Notes: generated from the sequence alone by a model not told the origin. A stretch of DNA of 64,000 nt from Limibacter armeniacum (GCF_036880985.1 NZ_JBAJNO010000008.1:1923500-1987499); one strand, 5' to 3'. Shown: positions 1 through 9,183, counted from the stretch's first letter. Numbers and translations are program-made.

Positions 1-1
1 C

Positions 2-565
2 AATCCGTTTGAAGGTTCTGTTGAGCAGCTGCAAACCAATCATAATGGCATGTTCAAGGTCAGTTTGAAACCTGAGATGACTTATAATCTGGTGATCGAA
101 AAGTCAGGCTTCTGGCCACAGTGTACCACTATCTATACAAACTCATTTAGCAAGCAGGTGGAGGAAAAACCGTTTGTGATGGAAGCCACGACGCTTTCAG
201 ACGCAGAGTTGAGGTTTCACAACCTGACTGGAGATTTTGTGGACTATTCTTCTTGTGAAAAAATCAATGGCTTAAAGGATTTAAGTGCTTCAGCAGACTT
301 CAGGATTGAGGAAATAAATATTGAAGACATAAAGGCAGGGTATGCTATACAGTTAGGCGCATATCAGTCAGACAGCTATCAGAATTTTGAGTATTTAAAA
401 GACTTGGGAAAAGTCTGTCGACAAAAATCTGTAGATGAAGGCATTTATCGCTACTTCCTGCTTCGATTTGACAGAAGTAACGAAGCTGAAAAAGTATTGC
501 AGGAAGTCATTAGGAGAGGGGTGTCAGATGCTTTTATCTACCCTTTAGGATTTATATTCGAATAA
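2..565 (+). CDS. C-terminal part of an envelope protein with SPOR-like tail (5' end outside window)
   Basis: The reading frame is open from base 2 through the ATG at 50, so that ATG is probably internal and the true start lies upstream of the window. About 187 residues are visible. The first part (NLVIEKSGFWP and what follows) resembles the beta-sandwich carboxypeptidase-regulatory-like or PEGA-type repeats of Bacteroidota envelope proteins. The last ~80 residues begin with YAIQLGAYQSDSYQNFEYL, which looks like the first strand and helix of a SPOR (peptidoglycan-binding) domain. The next gene starts 22 bp downstream on the same strand, so the two are probably co-transcribed. The product is probably periplasmic or outer-membrane associated. 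The domain assignment is by pattern only and the function is unknown. Confidence 0.6.
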   Translation, partial: NPFEGSVEQLQTNHNGMFKVSLKPEMTYNLVIEKSGFWPQCTTIYTNSFSKQVEEKPFVMEATTLSDAELRFHNLTGDFVDYSSCEKINGLKDLSASADFRIEEINIEDIKAGYAIQLGAYQSDSYQNFEYLKDLGKVCRQKSVDEGIYRYFLLRFDRSNEAEKVLQEVIRRGVSDAFIYPLGFIFE

Positions 566-587
566 CCCATTACCTACTAAAAAAATA

Positions 588-2722
588 ATGGAAAAGTTGA
601 GTGCATACATTCGGTTAGGTCTGCTGTTAGGCAGCCTTGTTTTGATGACGTTGACGGTTTCTGCACAGCAATCGGTATTGGTGACAGATCATCAGATGCG
701 TCCACTAGAAGGAGCTGGTGTTTCCGTTAACGATAGTGATTTTCAGCTAACCAATGTCGATGGAAAAGCCACCTTGGAGGTCAAGGGAAGACCCAAGAAA
801 GTAAAAGCCATCAAGGATGGAATGGCAATGGTGTCGTGGGCAAAAAGAGGAGACCTTCTGCATATCCTGATGAAGGAGGTAGATTTTCTTAGGATAGACG
901 GACAAGTGGCAGATGCTAATGGAAAACCGTTGGGAGGAGTGATAATTGGTGTAACCAAGGGAGACTTCACAGATGAAGCACGAACAGATAACGAAGGTCG
1001 GTTTGTTTTGCGCTACCCGCTAAAGGAAGAAAAACTGACGCAACAAGACTTTGAACTGGTAGGCTATCAAATAACCGATGCAGAATTCAGGCACGGAAGC
1101 TTGAATGTGGTAGTAAGGCTATGGGTAGGTGAGTTGGCAAACTATGAAGTAACAGGTCAGCCATTTACCGTAAAGCTTTTGGACAAGCGAAGAAATCCAA
1201 TGAAAACAACCGCTTTCCAGTTGGGGGATGCCAGATTTGTAACAGATGAGGAAGGCAAAGCCAAAGTGATGAAAAGAAACCTTTCGGATAAGGTGATGGT
1301 GGCAGGATTGAAATTGAACAGTCAGAAAGGAGATCCTAAAAAGAACCTGTTGGTTTTGCAGTTTGGAGAGCCTGAGGCTGACCCTGTAGTATTTTCCAAC
1401 TCATCTATCAAGGAAGCCGTGGTACAGGCTTCTTTGGAACAGGATTCGTTGATCGACTTATCTGACCTGCCTGTTGATGACCATTTTGATGAACTGGCAA
1501 CAAGAATCAGGTTACAGAATCAGCAGCTGGCTTTGGAAAGTGAAAAAATCAGAAGGGAGATCTCAGAGGTTGTCAGCAAGTTGAAGGATGATAGTAGCCT
1601 GACTGACGAGCAGCGTGAAAATTACCGTAACAGGTTGGCAGCCTTGGAAGGACTGCTGAATACCATTAAGGAAAACTTCCTGACAAAAAACAAAGAGGCA
1701 AGCAGTATGCTTGAAAACTTGCAGCTTGACTTTATGAATGCCGAAGACCGTATGCGTCTGTTGGAGGAACAGCAAAAGGCAGAGAAAGCAGCTTTCCAAA
1801 AGAAGGTAATGATTGCTATCGGTATCGTGGTCATATTGTTATGCTTGGTAGTCCTGTTTATGTTCTTGACTAACCGTTACCGAAATGAAAAGAGAAGAGT
1901 GGAGGTACTGAAGAGTGATTTGGAAGTTACCCTAGAAAGTGTTGAGAAAAAGAACCATACCATTACGCAAAGTATCCGATATGCGGAAACCATTCAGCAG
2001 GCAATTCTTCCATCAGAAAGAATGCTCAAAGATTTCTTTGATGATGTATTTGTCTATTTCAAGCCGAAGGATATTGTATCCGGAGATTTCTATTGGGCGA
2101 ATAAGGTGGGAGAAGATGTGATGTATGTGGCTGTAGTAGACTGTACAGGGCATGGTGTTCCTGGGCGTTTATGTCCATGATTGGTAACACACACCTCAAT
2201 GAGATTATCAACAGGGAAAATATTTATGAGACAGATAAGATTCTGGATCGACTGCACGAAAGGATTGTGACATCACTCGATCAGGAGCATTCAGGAAATG
2301 ATGACGGCATGGATCTTTGTTTGTGTCGTATCGAGTACCTGTATGACGGCAAGGTCAAAGTGAATTTTACAGGAGCTAAAAGACCTGTATACTTTTTGAA
2401 TGAATTAGGAAAGATGATGCAGCTTAAGGCAGACAGAATTTCTATTGGAGGAACAAAAAGGAAAAAGAACGCCCGTTTCTCTTCAAAAGAAATTGTGTTC
2501 AGAAGAGGAACGGTATTGTACCTGACATCGGATGGCTTTATTGACCAATGCGGCAATGATCAGTCCGTTCGATACGGAACTGCACGACTCCTTGATAAGC
2601 TAGCAGGCTTATCCTCTTTCCCAATGGAAAGACAAAGCAGTGAACTGGATAAGGAGCTGACTATTTTCAGCGAACAAGCCACACAAAGAGATGATGTAAC
2701 AATCATGGGGATTAGACTTTAG
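588..2722 (+). pseudogene. Membrane-anchored PP2C/SpoIIE-type phosphatase, broken by one frameshift
   Basis: There are two overlapping frames, 588-2180 and 2171-2722. Frame 1 has a signal peptide (residues 1-26), carboxypeptidase-regulatory-like beta-sandwich repeats (~30-260), a long coiled coil (~300-405), one TM helix (~406-428), a second coiled coil, and the start of a SpoIIE domain with VSGDFYW and DCTGHGVPG. It then ends at once with RLCP and a stop. The family normally continues GAFMSMIGN. Adding one G to the GGG at 2163-2165 restores exactly that and joins the second frame, which carries the rest of the domain (YLTSDGFIDQ, QRDDVTIMG). The joined protein (~710 aa) would sense an envelope signal and dephosphorylate a cytoplasmic phosphoprotein, as SpoIIE-like regulators do. 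The break may be a true mutation or a sequencing error. Everything else in the gene is intact. Confidence 0.85.
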
Positions 2723-2743
2723 CCAACGTTTATATTCAATGTC

Positions 2744-2785
2744 AAAGCCGCTAACATTATGTTTTTTTGTTAGTGGCTTTTTCTT
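2744..2785 (+). terminator. Rho-independent terminator after the SpoIIE-type gene
   Basis: A 12-bp stem AAAGCCGCTAAC / GTTAGTGGCTTT (one G-T pair) with a short T-rich loop, followed by a T-rich tail. It lies 21 bp past the stop codon at 2722. Confidence 0.85.
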
Positions 2786-2910
2786 TTTGATTAAACTGAA
2801 AATGCGAAGAGTAGACCTCTTTTTAGTGTGACAATTTTTGTAAAACCTGAGCGGGTTGGGTTTTGATATAAAAGAGATTAATGTAATAATATGTTGAAGT
2901 ATTGTGAGAT

Positions 2911-2924
2911 TACAGTTATAATTG
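2911..2924 (+). promoter_or_regulatory. 14-bp motif shared by both TPR regulator genes
   Basis: TACAGTTATAATTG occurs 111 bp before the chosen start of the first TPR regulator. It recurs exactly at 23141-23154, upstream of the second. The rest of the two upstream regions is much less alike, so this may be a shared promoter or operator element. The role is inferred from conservation between paralogues only. Confidence 0.4.
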
Positions 2925-3021
2925 TGAACGATCTAAGTTAAGACTTATATAAAAGTCCTTTGTGAGGGGAGCATTAATTGTAAAGGGGGTGGTAAGCCAG
3001 TATTACCTAGAGAATAGCAAA

Positions 3022-4740
3022 ATGACAATCATTCTATCAGCAAAACTAAAACAGTTGTTTTTCCGAAAGCAATTGATTTGGTTCATCTTATCACAGTGTT
3101 TATTTCTAGTGACTATCAATGTACAAGCAAAAGAGGGTGTCAATATTGACAGCCTGAAGGCTGCACTTGATACAGCATCAACGGACTCTACCAGGCTTAC
3201 ACTGAACTATCAGATTGCAGACTATTACAGGACCCAAGATTTGGGGCAGGCACTTTATTATGGTCAGCAATCATTGGAATTGGCAGAAGAGCAATCAAAT
3301 AACGAGAGAAAAGCCAAAGTATATAACTTGTTGGGAACAGTGCATTTCCTTAAAGGAAAGTATGTAGATGCTACAAACTATTTTATCAAGGCGCTGTACC
3401 TGTATGAAGAAGAAGGAAAAACATTTGAGGCAATCAGTCAGAAGAACAACCTTGGATTGGTTTACGAAAGGAGAGGGGAGTTTCAGGAAGCACTGAAATA
3501 TTTTGTGGAGATTGTGGAAGGCGTAGAAGCATTGCCTGAGAAGCAAAAAAATACTGTTCTGTCTTCTGTCTATCTAAACTTAGGCTCTTGCTTTGATGGC
3601 TTGGACAAGCTGAATGATGCACTCAAATATTATGAAAAGGTACTGAAGCTGACAGACGCCAAAAACTTTATAACCAATAAAGCGAAAGCCCTCAATAATA
3701 TTGGCAATATCTATCTGAAAAAAGAGGAAGAGGATAAAGCTTACAGTTATTTCAAACGATCACTAAAAGCCAAAGAAGGACTGGGAACAGACTACTCCGT
3801 TTTGAATTCCTTGATGTCTCTGTCGAAATACTGTATCGATAATAATAAGTTTGAGGAGGCAAAGGAATATTTGGATCAGGCACTTGAGATAGGTCATCAC
3901 TTGAACTCTCCATCATTTCTGAAGCAAATTCACGAATTGTACTATAGATTCTATAAGCGTCAAGGGAAATTTGAGGAGGCTTTGTCTCAGCTAGAAAAAT
4001 TGCTTGTATACGCTGATGAAGTAGCCAAAAGTGAAAGCGAAGAGAAGATCAAAAACCTTGTCTCGGATTATCAGCAGGAAAAGGAAAAGCGAGAAAAAGA
4101 GATCAGACAACAGGAAGAGCGAAACAGGCTATATGCAACGATAGGTTTGCTGGTGATGGTTTGTCTTGCCGCAGGATTGCTGTATGTGATCCAACGTTCT
4201 AAAACCAAGCAAGCCAAGATGAAAGAACATCAGGCGATGCTGAAAAAGGAAAAGTTAGAACTTCAGAATGATAACCTTTCCAAGGAGTTAGAACTGAGAG
4301 AGAAGGATCTTGAAATGCGTGACAGGGAGTTGACCTCTAACGTGATGAACCTTGTACAGAAAAATGAACTGATCAACGCAGTGTCTCAAAAGTTGGCAGA
4401 TATGAAAGCCAACCTGAAAAAGGAAAACCAGCAGGCTGTCCGTCAGATCATCTATGACCTTCAAACCTCAAAGTCAGATGACTTGTGGGATGAGTTTGAA
4501 TTGCGTTTCCAGAATGTACATAATGACTTTTACAAACGCCTGAATGATCAGTTTCCTGATCTGACCCCGAATGAGCGAAAGCTATGTGCTTTTCTGAGAC
4601 TCAATATGTCCACTAAGGATATTGCTTCCGTTACACGCCAATCAATTAGGTCGATTGAGATGGGAAGGTTCAGGCTTAGAAAGAAATTAGGCATCAATAA
4701 TTCAGAGTCTAACCTGAATACATTTATCGAGCAGATATAA
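3022..4740 (+). CDS. Membrane-anchored TPR sensor with C-terminal LuxR-like HTH (module 1 regulator)
   Basis: I chose the ATG at 3022, not the upstream one at 2962, because it puts a signal-anchor (FFRKQLIWFILSQCLFLVTI) at the N-terminus. Order of parts (572 aa): signal peptide, five to six tetratricopeptide repeats (~45-340), coiled coil, TM helix (~370-392), charged coiled coil (~395-500), and a C-terminal helix-turn-helix (~510-572) with LTPNERKLCAFLRLNMSTKDIA and RFRLRKKLGI, as in GerE/LuxR-like proteins of Bacteroidota. The topology implies TPRs in the periplasm and the DNA-binding domain in the cytoplasm, a one-component envelope-to-promoter sensor. A close paralogue sits at 23338-25005. 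The likely target is the 11-bp phased array 680 bp downstream (inference). Confidence 0.85.
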   Translation: MTIILSAKLKQLFFRKQLIWFILSQCLFLVTINVQAKEGVNIDSLKAALDTASTDSTRLTLNYQIADYYRTQDLGQALYYGQQSLELAEEQSNNERKAKVYNLLGTVHFLKGKYVDATNYFIKALYLYEEEGKTFEAISQKNNLGLVYERRGEFQEALKYFVEIVEGVEALPEKQKNTVLSSVYLNLGSCFDGLDKLNDALKYYEKVLKLTDAKNFITNKAKALNNIGNIYLKKEEEDKAYSYFKRSLKAKEGLGTDYSVLNSLMSLSKYCIDNNKFEEAKEYLDQALEIGHHLNSPSFLKQIHELYYRFYKRQGKFEEALSQLEKLLVYADEVAKSESEEKIKNLVSDYQQEKEKREKEIRQQEERNRLYATIGLLVMVCLAAGLLYVIQRSKTKQAKMKEHQAMLKKEKLELQNDNLSKELELREKDLEMRDRELTSNVMNLVQKNELINAVSQKLADMKANLKKENQQAVRQIIYDLQTSKSDDLWDEFELRFQNVHNDFYKRLNDQFPDLTPNERKLCAFLRLNMSTKDIASVTRQSIRSIEMGRFRLRKKLGINNSESNLNTFIEQI

Positions 4741-4763
4741 CAGGTTTGGAACACTGAACAATC

Positions 4764-4802
4764 ATGGAGCTGGAGTGGTAGAACTTCAGCTCCATTTTTT
4801 TA
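4764..4802 (+). terminator. Rho-independent terminator of the first TPR regulator
   Basis: A 9-bp perfect stem ATGGAGCTG / CAGCTCCAT followed by seven T. A similar hairpin (ATGGAGCAAGG / CCTTGCTCCAT) ends the paralogue at 25087. Confidence 0.9.
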
Positions 4803-5169
4803 TGGATTTATAGGTTCAACTCCTTTGGAGTTGTGTAAATGGATTTACTTATACCGTAGGCTTTTGCCTACGGCTACTATTATTGAATCCCTTTGGGATT
4901 ATTTCTCTTATAGCAAACACCGTTTCTGATAGACTCGAGCATTAAGTTGTTATAAGTTGACTCCCAGAGGTTGCCCGACATCTTAAAATAACCAACCAAA
5001 GCTCGGGTCTAAAGAAAACAAACCATATTAGCTCCGGATGGTAATCCGGAGTTGACGGTGTTCATTATCTCATAACCCTGAAAAGGTTGAACAGGATAAC
5101 ATCATCATTTAGTGCATCATAATATGTGAAAGGGTTAGCATAGAAAACCTCTATTCCAATTCTTGCTTA
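4803..5169 (+). repeat. Interspersed repeat family A, copy 1
   Basis: The block starts GGATTTATAGGTTCAACTCC and contains several short palindromes, including CCGTAGGCTTTTGCCTACGG and CTCCGGAT..ATCCGGAG. It ends near CTCTATTCCAATT. Related copies lie at 25378-25686 (opposite strand) and 36872-37342. It has no ORF of note. This copy carries an extra ~82-bp insert (4930-5011). The rest of the gap up to 5422 holds nothing I recognise. Confidence 0.75.
4930..5011. mobile_element. ~82-bp inverted-repeat element nested in repeat A copy 1
   Basis: TAGACTCGAGC at 4930-4940 is matched in inverted orientation by GCTCGGGTCTA at 5001-5011 (10 of 11). The whole segment is missing from copies 2 and 3 of family A, where the flanks (TTTC..AAACAAACC) run on directly. 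That is what a small non-autonomous inserted element would leave. A clear target duplication is not visible. Confidence 0.55.
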
Positions 5170-5422
5170 AACAGCATCAATATCAGTTTAATTACCTTAA
5201 TGGGAGCAACGTTCATCGGTAATGGAAAAATTATTTTTAGCATTGAGAGGACTATATTTTTAGGGTGTTCATTAAACCCTGAGAGATGCTGTAACTGATC
5301 TTATGTTACTTCCCTATCTCCATTTTTTATTTGAACGGCTAAAGGTTAATCGGTTAATTCAATTCCTACAACATTGTAATCTTGTAGTTATTTATTTGGT
5401 ATACATAGGGTTATCTCTTCGT

Positions 5423-5514
5423 GTAGAAGTTGAGTAGAGGTGTTTTTGGGTGTTTGTAGAGGTTTTGTGGACAGTTCGTTGAGCCTTTTTGAAGATTCAT
5501 CAAGTATACTCGCA
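5423..5514 (+). promoter_or_regulatory. 11-bp phased heptamer array plus -10-like box (array 1)
   Basis: Heptamers of the type GTRRAGG start at 5423 (GTAGAAG), 5434 (GTAGAGG), 5456 (GTAGAGG), 5467 (GTGGACA) and weakly at 5478 (GTTGAGC). Spacing is 11, 22, 11 and 11 bp, so all sites fall on one face of the helix. TATACT at 5505 starts 38 bp after the start of the 5467 heptamer, and the small gene starts 72 bp after it. The same geometry recurs at 14426 and 25986. This is probably an activator-binding array with promoter; the bound protein is inferred to be a TPR/HTH regulator. Confidence 0.7.
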
Positions 5515-5538
5515 ACATAAATCAATTTTTGAGAGGTG

Positions 5539-5730
5539 ATGATACAAAGTGAATCAGAGTCATTGGAGAGACAGGGAGGAGAGAACACGGCAGATCAATT
5601 TGAAGAAGAAATGCTTTTAGAATTGATCAAGAAAAGAAAAGAGCAGAATGAGGCATTGATAAACATGGTAAAGGCACTTGACAAGTTGGAGAAAAAGAAC
5701 AATAGAAGTACAAAGGGTGTCGCTGAGTAG
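5539..5730 (+). CDS. Small charged coiled-coil protein, module 1 (63 aa)
   Basis: ATG at 5539 follows GAGAGG; a GTG one codon earlier is an alternative start. The core EEEMLLELIKKRKEQNEAL aligns with the small proteins at 14552 and 26098, each of which has LLEL(I/M)K(K/Q)R(K/E)E then NEAL and a Lys-rich tail. It has no signal peptide or TM segment, is mostly Glu and Lys, and has heptad-like spacing of Leu, so it is probably a short cytoplasmic coiled coil. Conservation among three paralogues at the same distance from a shared array shows it is a real gene. Here no giant subtilase follows. I do not know the family and do not assign a function. Confidence 0.75.
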   Translation: MIQSESESLERQGGENTADQFEEEMLLELIKKRKEQNEALINMVKALDKLEKKNNRSTKGVAE

Positions 5731-6172
5731 CAGCACCGAAAAAGAGGGGCAAACCAACCCATACAAAGGACAGGGCGTAGCAGCTGGTATTGTAGGAGTG
5801 TTAGTGCAGTGTAATTATTCTAACTATCGATACCTACTCTAATCAACCTTTTCAATAGAAGGAATAATTTTCTTTTGAATTGAACGCATTTACTGCTTGC
5901 ATTACCACTGCTGCTGTTTTGTCTAAAGAGGTTAGCATCGCACCACAACTATACCATACAAAAAAACCGCTTTAGGGAACGTAATTCCTAAGGCGGTTTT
6001 TTTATTTATCAACCCAAACAGGTTTTATATGCTTTTAACTTAAATACTCGTAAAGTTTCAAAGATCAATATTAGCGTATTGCAATCGTTTTTTCAGGAAA
6101 TAGAAAGAAAATGATATTTTCGAGGAAGAAAGCAGGCTTTCTGAAAATTTTTTTAACGATAGTGCCAAAACT
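5731..6172 (+). other. Gap after module 1 small gene with conserved module terminator
   Basis: No convincing ORF. At 5964-6003 a hairpin with arms AAACCGCTTTAGGGAA and TTCCTAAGGCGGTTT is followed by a run of T. The CCGCC..GGCGG hairpin type recurs at 14116, 22727 and 34330, the last two downstream of the giant subtilases. Its presence here without a protease suggests module 1 lost its protease gene, or never had it. The string ATACCTACTCTA (5830s) is also found just before the 14116 hairpin. Confidence 0.6.
5964..6003 (+). terminator. Rho-independent terminator, CCGCC/GGCGG type, copy 1
   Basis: A ~15-bp near-perfect stem with loop CGTAA and about seven T afterwards. Confidence 0.85.
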
Positions 6173-7096
6173 ATGAGAAGACTGGAAAGACACCGATTAA
6201 ATAAAAATATCCCAAATCTTTTAGAAGAAAGGTATAATTTTGCATCAATTGAGAAGATTCACAATTATTTCAATAACCTATTTGAAAGTAAAGGCGATGG
6301 TTTTAGGTGGGGGAATATTAGTGAGCGATTCCACCAAAAAGTAAATTGGGGCAATGAAGCAGGTAAATCACCAGAAGAAATTTACCGTTACCTAACCTAT
6401 GCTAGGGATCTTGGGCTTTATGTATTTAAACAATTTACAACTCCAAAAGGGAAACCTTTTCAAATACCTATAGCAGGAAAAGTAGCGGAAGGGGAAGGTG
6501 CTCAAATAAGAGGAGAGAAAATTGGGGAATATGATTGGATCAGATATTGGGAGTTTTGTGTGATCACTCGATATAGTCAAGGATTAGATCTTTTGGATAC
6601 CATCACTGAGAAGACATTCAAAGACCGAGGTTTGATTGGAGGGACAGAACTAGGCTTTAAAATGGTAGATTTCTTTAAATCTCTATTTTCAAAGGATGTG
6701 AAAAAGATAGAAAAAGCATTTAGAGAGGCTTATGAGTATACTGATATTGATAAGTATCCAAGTAAATTTGATGCTTATAATGAATATACCCTTTACCATC
6801 GGGCACCATTACTGGAAGTCTATTTGGGCATTATCACCAAGGACGAAGCCTTTTACAATGAAAAACTTTACGAAGGGCTGTCACTCTTCAGGCAGTTTGT
6901 AGAAATGCCACCGGAAGATGGCGACCCTCCACGTAGTATCAGTGACGAGTATTTTATCACATGGCCTTATCTGGCGGCAGTCCATATGGCAAAACTCAAT
7001 GGACTGAAAACAGAGGTGTCATCGGATTATTTGCCACAGTGGTTGGTCGAAGGCAATTTTGATCAACTTCCTATTACACTTCCGGAAAAAGCATAG
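6173..7096 (+). CDS. Imm49-like immunity-type protein (orphan)
   Basis: 307 aa, no signal peptide, rich in Trp, Tyr and Phe, mostly helical. The C-terminal pattern, WPYLAAVHMAKLNGLKTEV followed by SDYLPQWLV, resembles the end of Imm49-family proteins, which neutralise polymorphic toxins in the cytoplasm. The middle also has the family-like sequence of helices (EYTLYHRAPLLEVYLGIIT). No toxin gene is next to it. Orphan immunity genes are common in Bacteroidota and are usually read as protection against neighbours' effectors. The N-terminal half is more AT-rich than the C-terminal part. The family call is from pattern memory and moderate; otherwise it is a hypothetical cytoplasmic protein. Confidence 0.5.
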   Translation: MRRLERHRLNKNIPNLLEERYNFASIEKIHNYFNNLFESKGDGFRWGNISERFHQKVNWGNEAGKSPEEIYRYLTYARDLGLYVFKQFTTPKGKPFQIPIAGKVAEGEGAQIRGEKIGEYDWIRYWEFCVITRYSQGLDLLDTITEKTFKDRGLIGGTELGFKMVDFFKSLFSKDVKKIEKAFREAYEYTDIDKYPSKFDAYNEYTLYHRAPLLEVYLGIITKDEAFYNEKLYEGLSLFRQFVEMPPEDGDPPRSISDEYFITWPYLAAVHMAKLNGLKTEVSSDYLPQWLVEGNFDQLPITLPEKA

Positions 7097-7127
7097 GTAA
7101 CATAAGTGATTGATAAGCATCCATGTT

Positions 7128-7262
7128 ATTTCGTCCTTTCAGGACTGAAAATATCATTTGCATAACGAAGGACTAAAGTCCATCGCTGTTTTATAAAGCC
7201 CTTTCAGGTCAAAAGTCCCGAAGGGACAAAATACATTAGCGATGGGATTTATCCCATTGGCA
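7128..7262 (-). repeat. Repeat family B, partial copy in reverse orientation
   Basis: CCTTTCAGGACTGAAAATATC, then GGACTAAAGTCCATCGCTG, then GTCCCGAAGGGACAAAATA and AGCGATGGG. These blocks are the reverse complement, in order, of the 37120-37273 element. The stretch 7263-7397 that follows holds TCCTTCGG..CCACTCAGGAACC, whose reverse complement appears near 25340. Confidence 0.6.
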
Positions 7263-7397
7263 AAAGATATTGACTGATTAACTTGAAAAGTCCTTCGGCT
7301 CCACTCAGGAACCTGATGCCGGTGGCTGAGCGAAGTCGAAGCGAAAATTCGATTTTTAGAGGAACTATAAGTTTAACTTTTAATCTTAAAGATTAAC

Positions 7398-7554
7398 ATG
7401 TCTCGAAGGGACTAAATATAAGTGATGGATGTTGCATGCGAGATTATCCCATCGTACAGTAGTGGACATTTTTTTATCCTTAAAAGGATTATTTGTTTGA
7501 GGGATTCCAACTCGCACTAATTTTTGAGATGTAAAATCCACCACTATTATATTT
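7398..7554 (+). repeat. Left direct repeat of orphan cassette 1
   Basis: About 157 bp from ATGTCTCGAAGGGACTAAAT to CCACCACTATTATATT. It matches 9021-9182 in the same orientation with roughly ten substitutions and two short indels. The long shared core includes TCGTACAGTAGTGGAC. The pair brackets the gene at 7610-8923. Confidence 0.8.
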
Positions 7555-7609
7555 AACCCTAATGGTATGTGAGACAAATAATAGACCTTAGTGGTTCACT
7601 AAGGTGAGC

Positions 7610-8923
7610 ATGATTAATGAGAGATATTTTTTAATAAGTAAATTTTTTGTTATGAACTTTTCTAGATTTTTAGACTCAGAAAAAGAAGGTGTTTTGGTGA
7701 ATTACTTGGAAAATAATTTGCAGAAAGATTTTTCAAGGTTTCAGGAAGTGTATGGGTATAAAGGTAATCAACACCTATTGTATTGGCTTGTGTTTCATAA
7801 TTGCTTTAAGCAAGATATTTCATTTGAAGAGAAAAATGGAGAGTGTCATTATCTTGATCCATCTAACTTGTTTACTAGTCCACGTTGGCAAGATATTTTT
7901 TTAAAACCTCATGAAATTAGGGGGCGAACTGCGGATGAAATGATCTCGATGTTTTCACCACTTGTAGAAATTGCCTATGACGGTAGAGGGGGTGGGTACT
8001 ATGCTACATTTTTTCAAACAAGGAATGAGATACTATACTATGATGCAGACCCATTATGGTTAAGGAAAATTCCTAAAACTATTTTCTCATTGTTTAATGA
8101 ACATGAATTCAAAAAACTTCCAAACCTGTTAAAAAAGATTGAAAAAGAATCTAATGAAAGTTTAGGGATATTAGACTTGAAGTATAAAGAAGAAGAGGGT
8201 TTTAAGCTAAAAGAATTTAATAAATTTTCAAGTAGGTGGAAAATGATTGATAATCTTGAAAGAAGAGTTCCTATATGGAATAAAGTAACTAATGAAGCTG
8301 CATTTTCCCCTTTTGATTATCATCAAAGGTTAGTGTCTGAGTTGAGAGACCTTAATGGTGATTACTACCAATATGAGAATTCAAGGGCAATTATGAATGC
8401 TGATATAGTAAGCAGTTTTTATTTTTATTTTTTCACAAATCAGCTGTCACCTTTAGAAAGACTTTTGGAAGCAACGGAAAATATAAAGGGTGAGTTCTAT
8501 CAAAATATCCGTAATTCTTTCTTGAATATTGTAAATGGAGATTTGGATTTGCTAAAGCTCTCTGAAGAAGACATTGCAAAAATTAGAGGGGAAAATGTTA
8601 CAAATAAGTCAATGCAACATATGGATGTGGCGGCTTCAGTAGATGATCATGCAAACGAATCTCAGGTAATAAGAACCCTAAAGGCAATCAGTGAAGATAT
8701 GAATGAAGATGATTTCAAATCGCCAGAGTTGACTGAATGGTTGATGAAACTTGATGATGCCGAATTGAAAAAAGAAGTTGAGAGTCTGTCTTTCTATTTT
8801 AAATTTATTTTAATCAAGGATTTAGAAGAATTTGGTGACTTTATTAAGAGTAATGGAGTATCTGCCTTGGATGCATGGAAGTTAATTAGGTCGAATTATG
8901 TTGACGATATTCTTTCTCTGTAA
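7610..8923 (+). CDS. Hypothetical cytoplasmic protein between direct repeats
   Basis: ATG at 7610 chosen; GTG at 7604 and ATG at 7652 are alternatives. The protein is ~437 aa with no signal peptide or TM segment, very rich in Phe, Tyr, Asn, Lys and Glu. Its codon use is clearly more AT-rich than the housekeeping genes further right. Visible marks are YDGRGGGYYATFF (~125-137), LYYDADPLWLRKIP (~145) and an acidic helical C-terminus. I do not recognise the family. It stands alone, on the same strand as the Imm49-like gene, and is enclosed by near-identical ~160-bp direct repeats, which suggests acquisition as a cassette. A role in toxin-immunity or defence is possible from context only. Confidence 0.7.
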   Translation: MINERYFLISKFFVMNFSRFLDSEKEGVLVNYLENNLQKDFSRFQEVYGYKGNQHLLYWLVFHNCFKQDISFEEKNGECHYLDPSNLFTSPRWQDIFLKPHEIRGRTADEMISMFSPLVEIAYDGRGGGYYATFFQTRNEILYYDADPLWLRKIPKTIFSLFNEHEFKKLPNLLKKIEKESNESLGILDLKYKEEEGFKLKEFNKFSSRWKMIDNLERRVPIWNKVTNEAAFSPFDYHQRLVSELRDLNGDYYQYENSRAIMNADIVSSFYFYFFTNQLSPLERLLEATENIKGEFYQNIRNSFLNIVNGDLDLLKLSEEDIAKIRGENVTNKSMQHMDVAASVDDHANESQVIRTLKAISEDMNEDDFKSPELTEWLMKLDDAELKKEVESLSFYFKFILIKDLEEFGDFIKSNGVSALDAWKLIRSNYVDDILSL

Positions 8924-9020
8924 ACAGTGATTTCATCAATAGTTTTGGAAGATAAATAAGTTTTTGTCATTTGTCCTCCAAGACTGTTTTTGAAGGACAT
9001 TTTATATCAGGATTTTTGAT

Positions 9021-9182
9021 ATGTCCCGAAGGGATTAAATATATAAGTGATGGTAGTTGCACGCGCGATTATCCCATCGTACAGTAGTGGACATTTTTTT
9101 ATCCTTAAAAGGACTATTTGTATGAGGGATTCCAACTTGCACTAATTTTTGAGATGGATTAAAATCCACCACTATTATATTT
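9021..9182 (+). repeat. Right direct repeat of orphan cassette 1
   Basis: Partner of 7398-7554, same orientation. It adds ATATA and GGAT relative to the left copy. A family B piece follows directly. Confidence 0.8.
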
Positions 9183-9183
9183 T

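Noticed and set aside
2962-3000. GTGAGGG and GTAAAGG near the first TPR gene as part of a phased array
   Set aside because: Spacing is 18 bp and does not fit the 11-bp steps; nothing similar lies before the second TPR gene.
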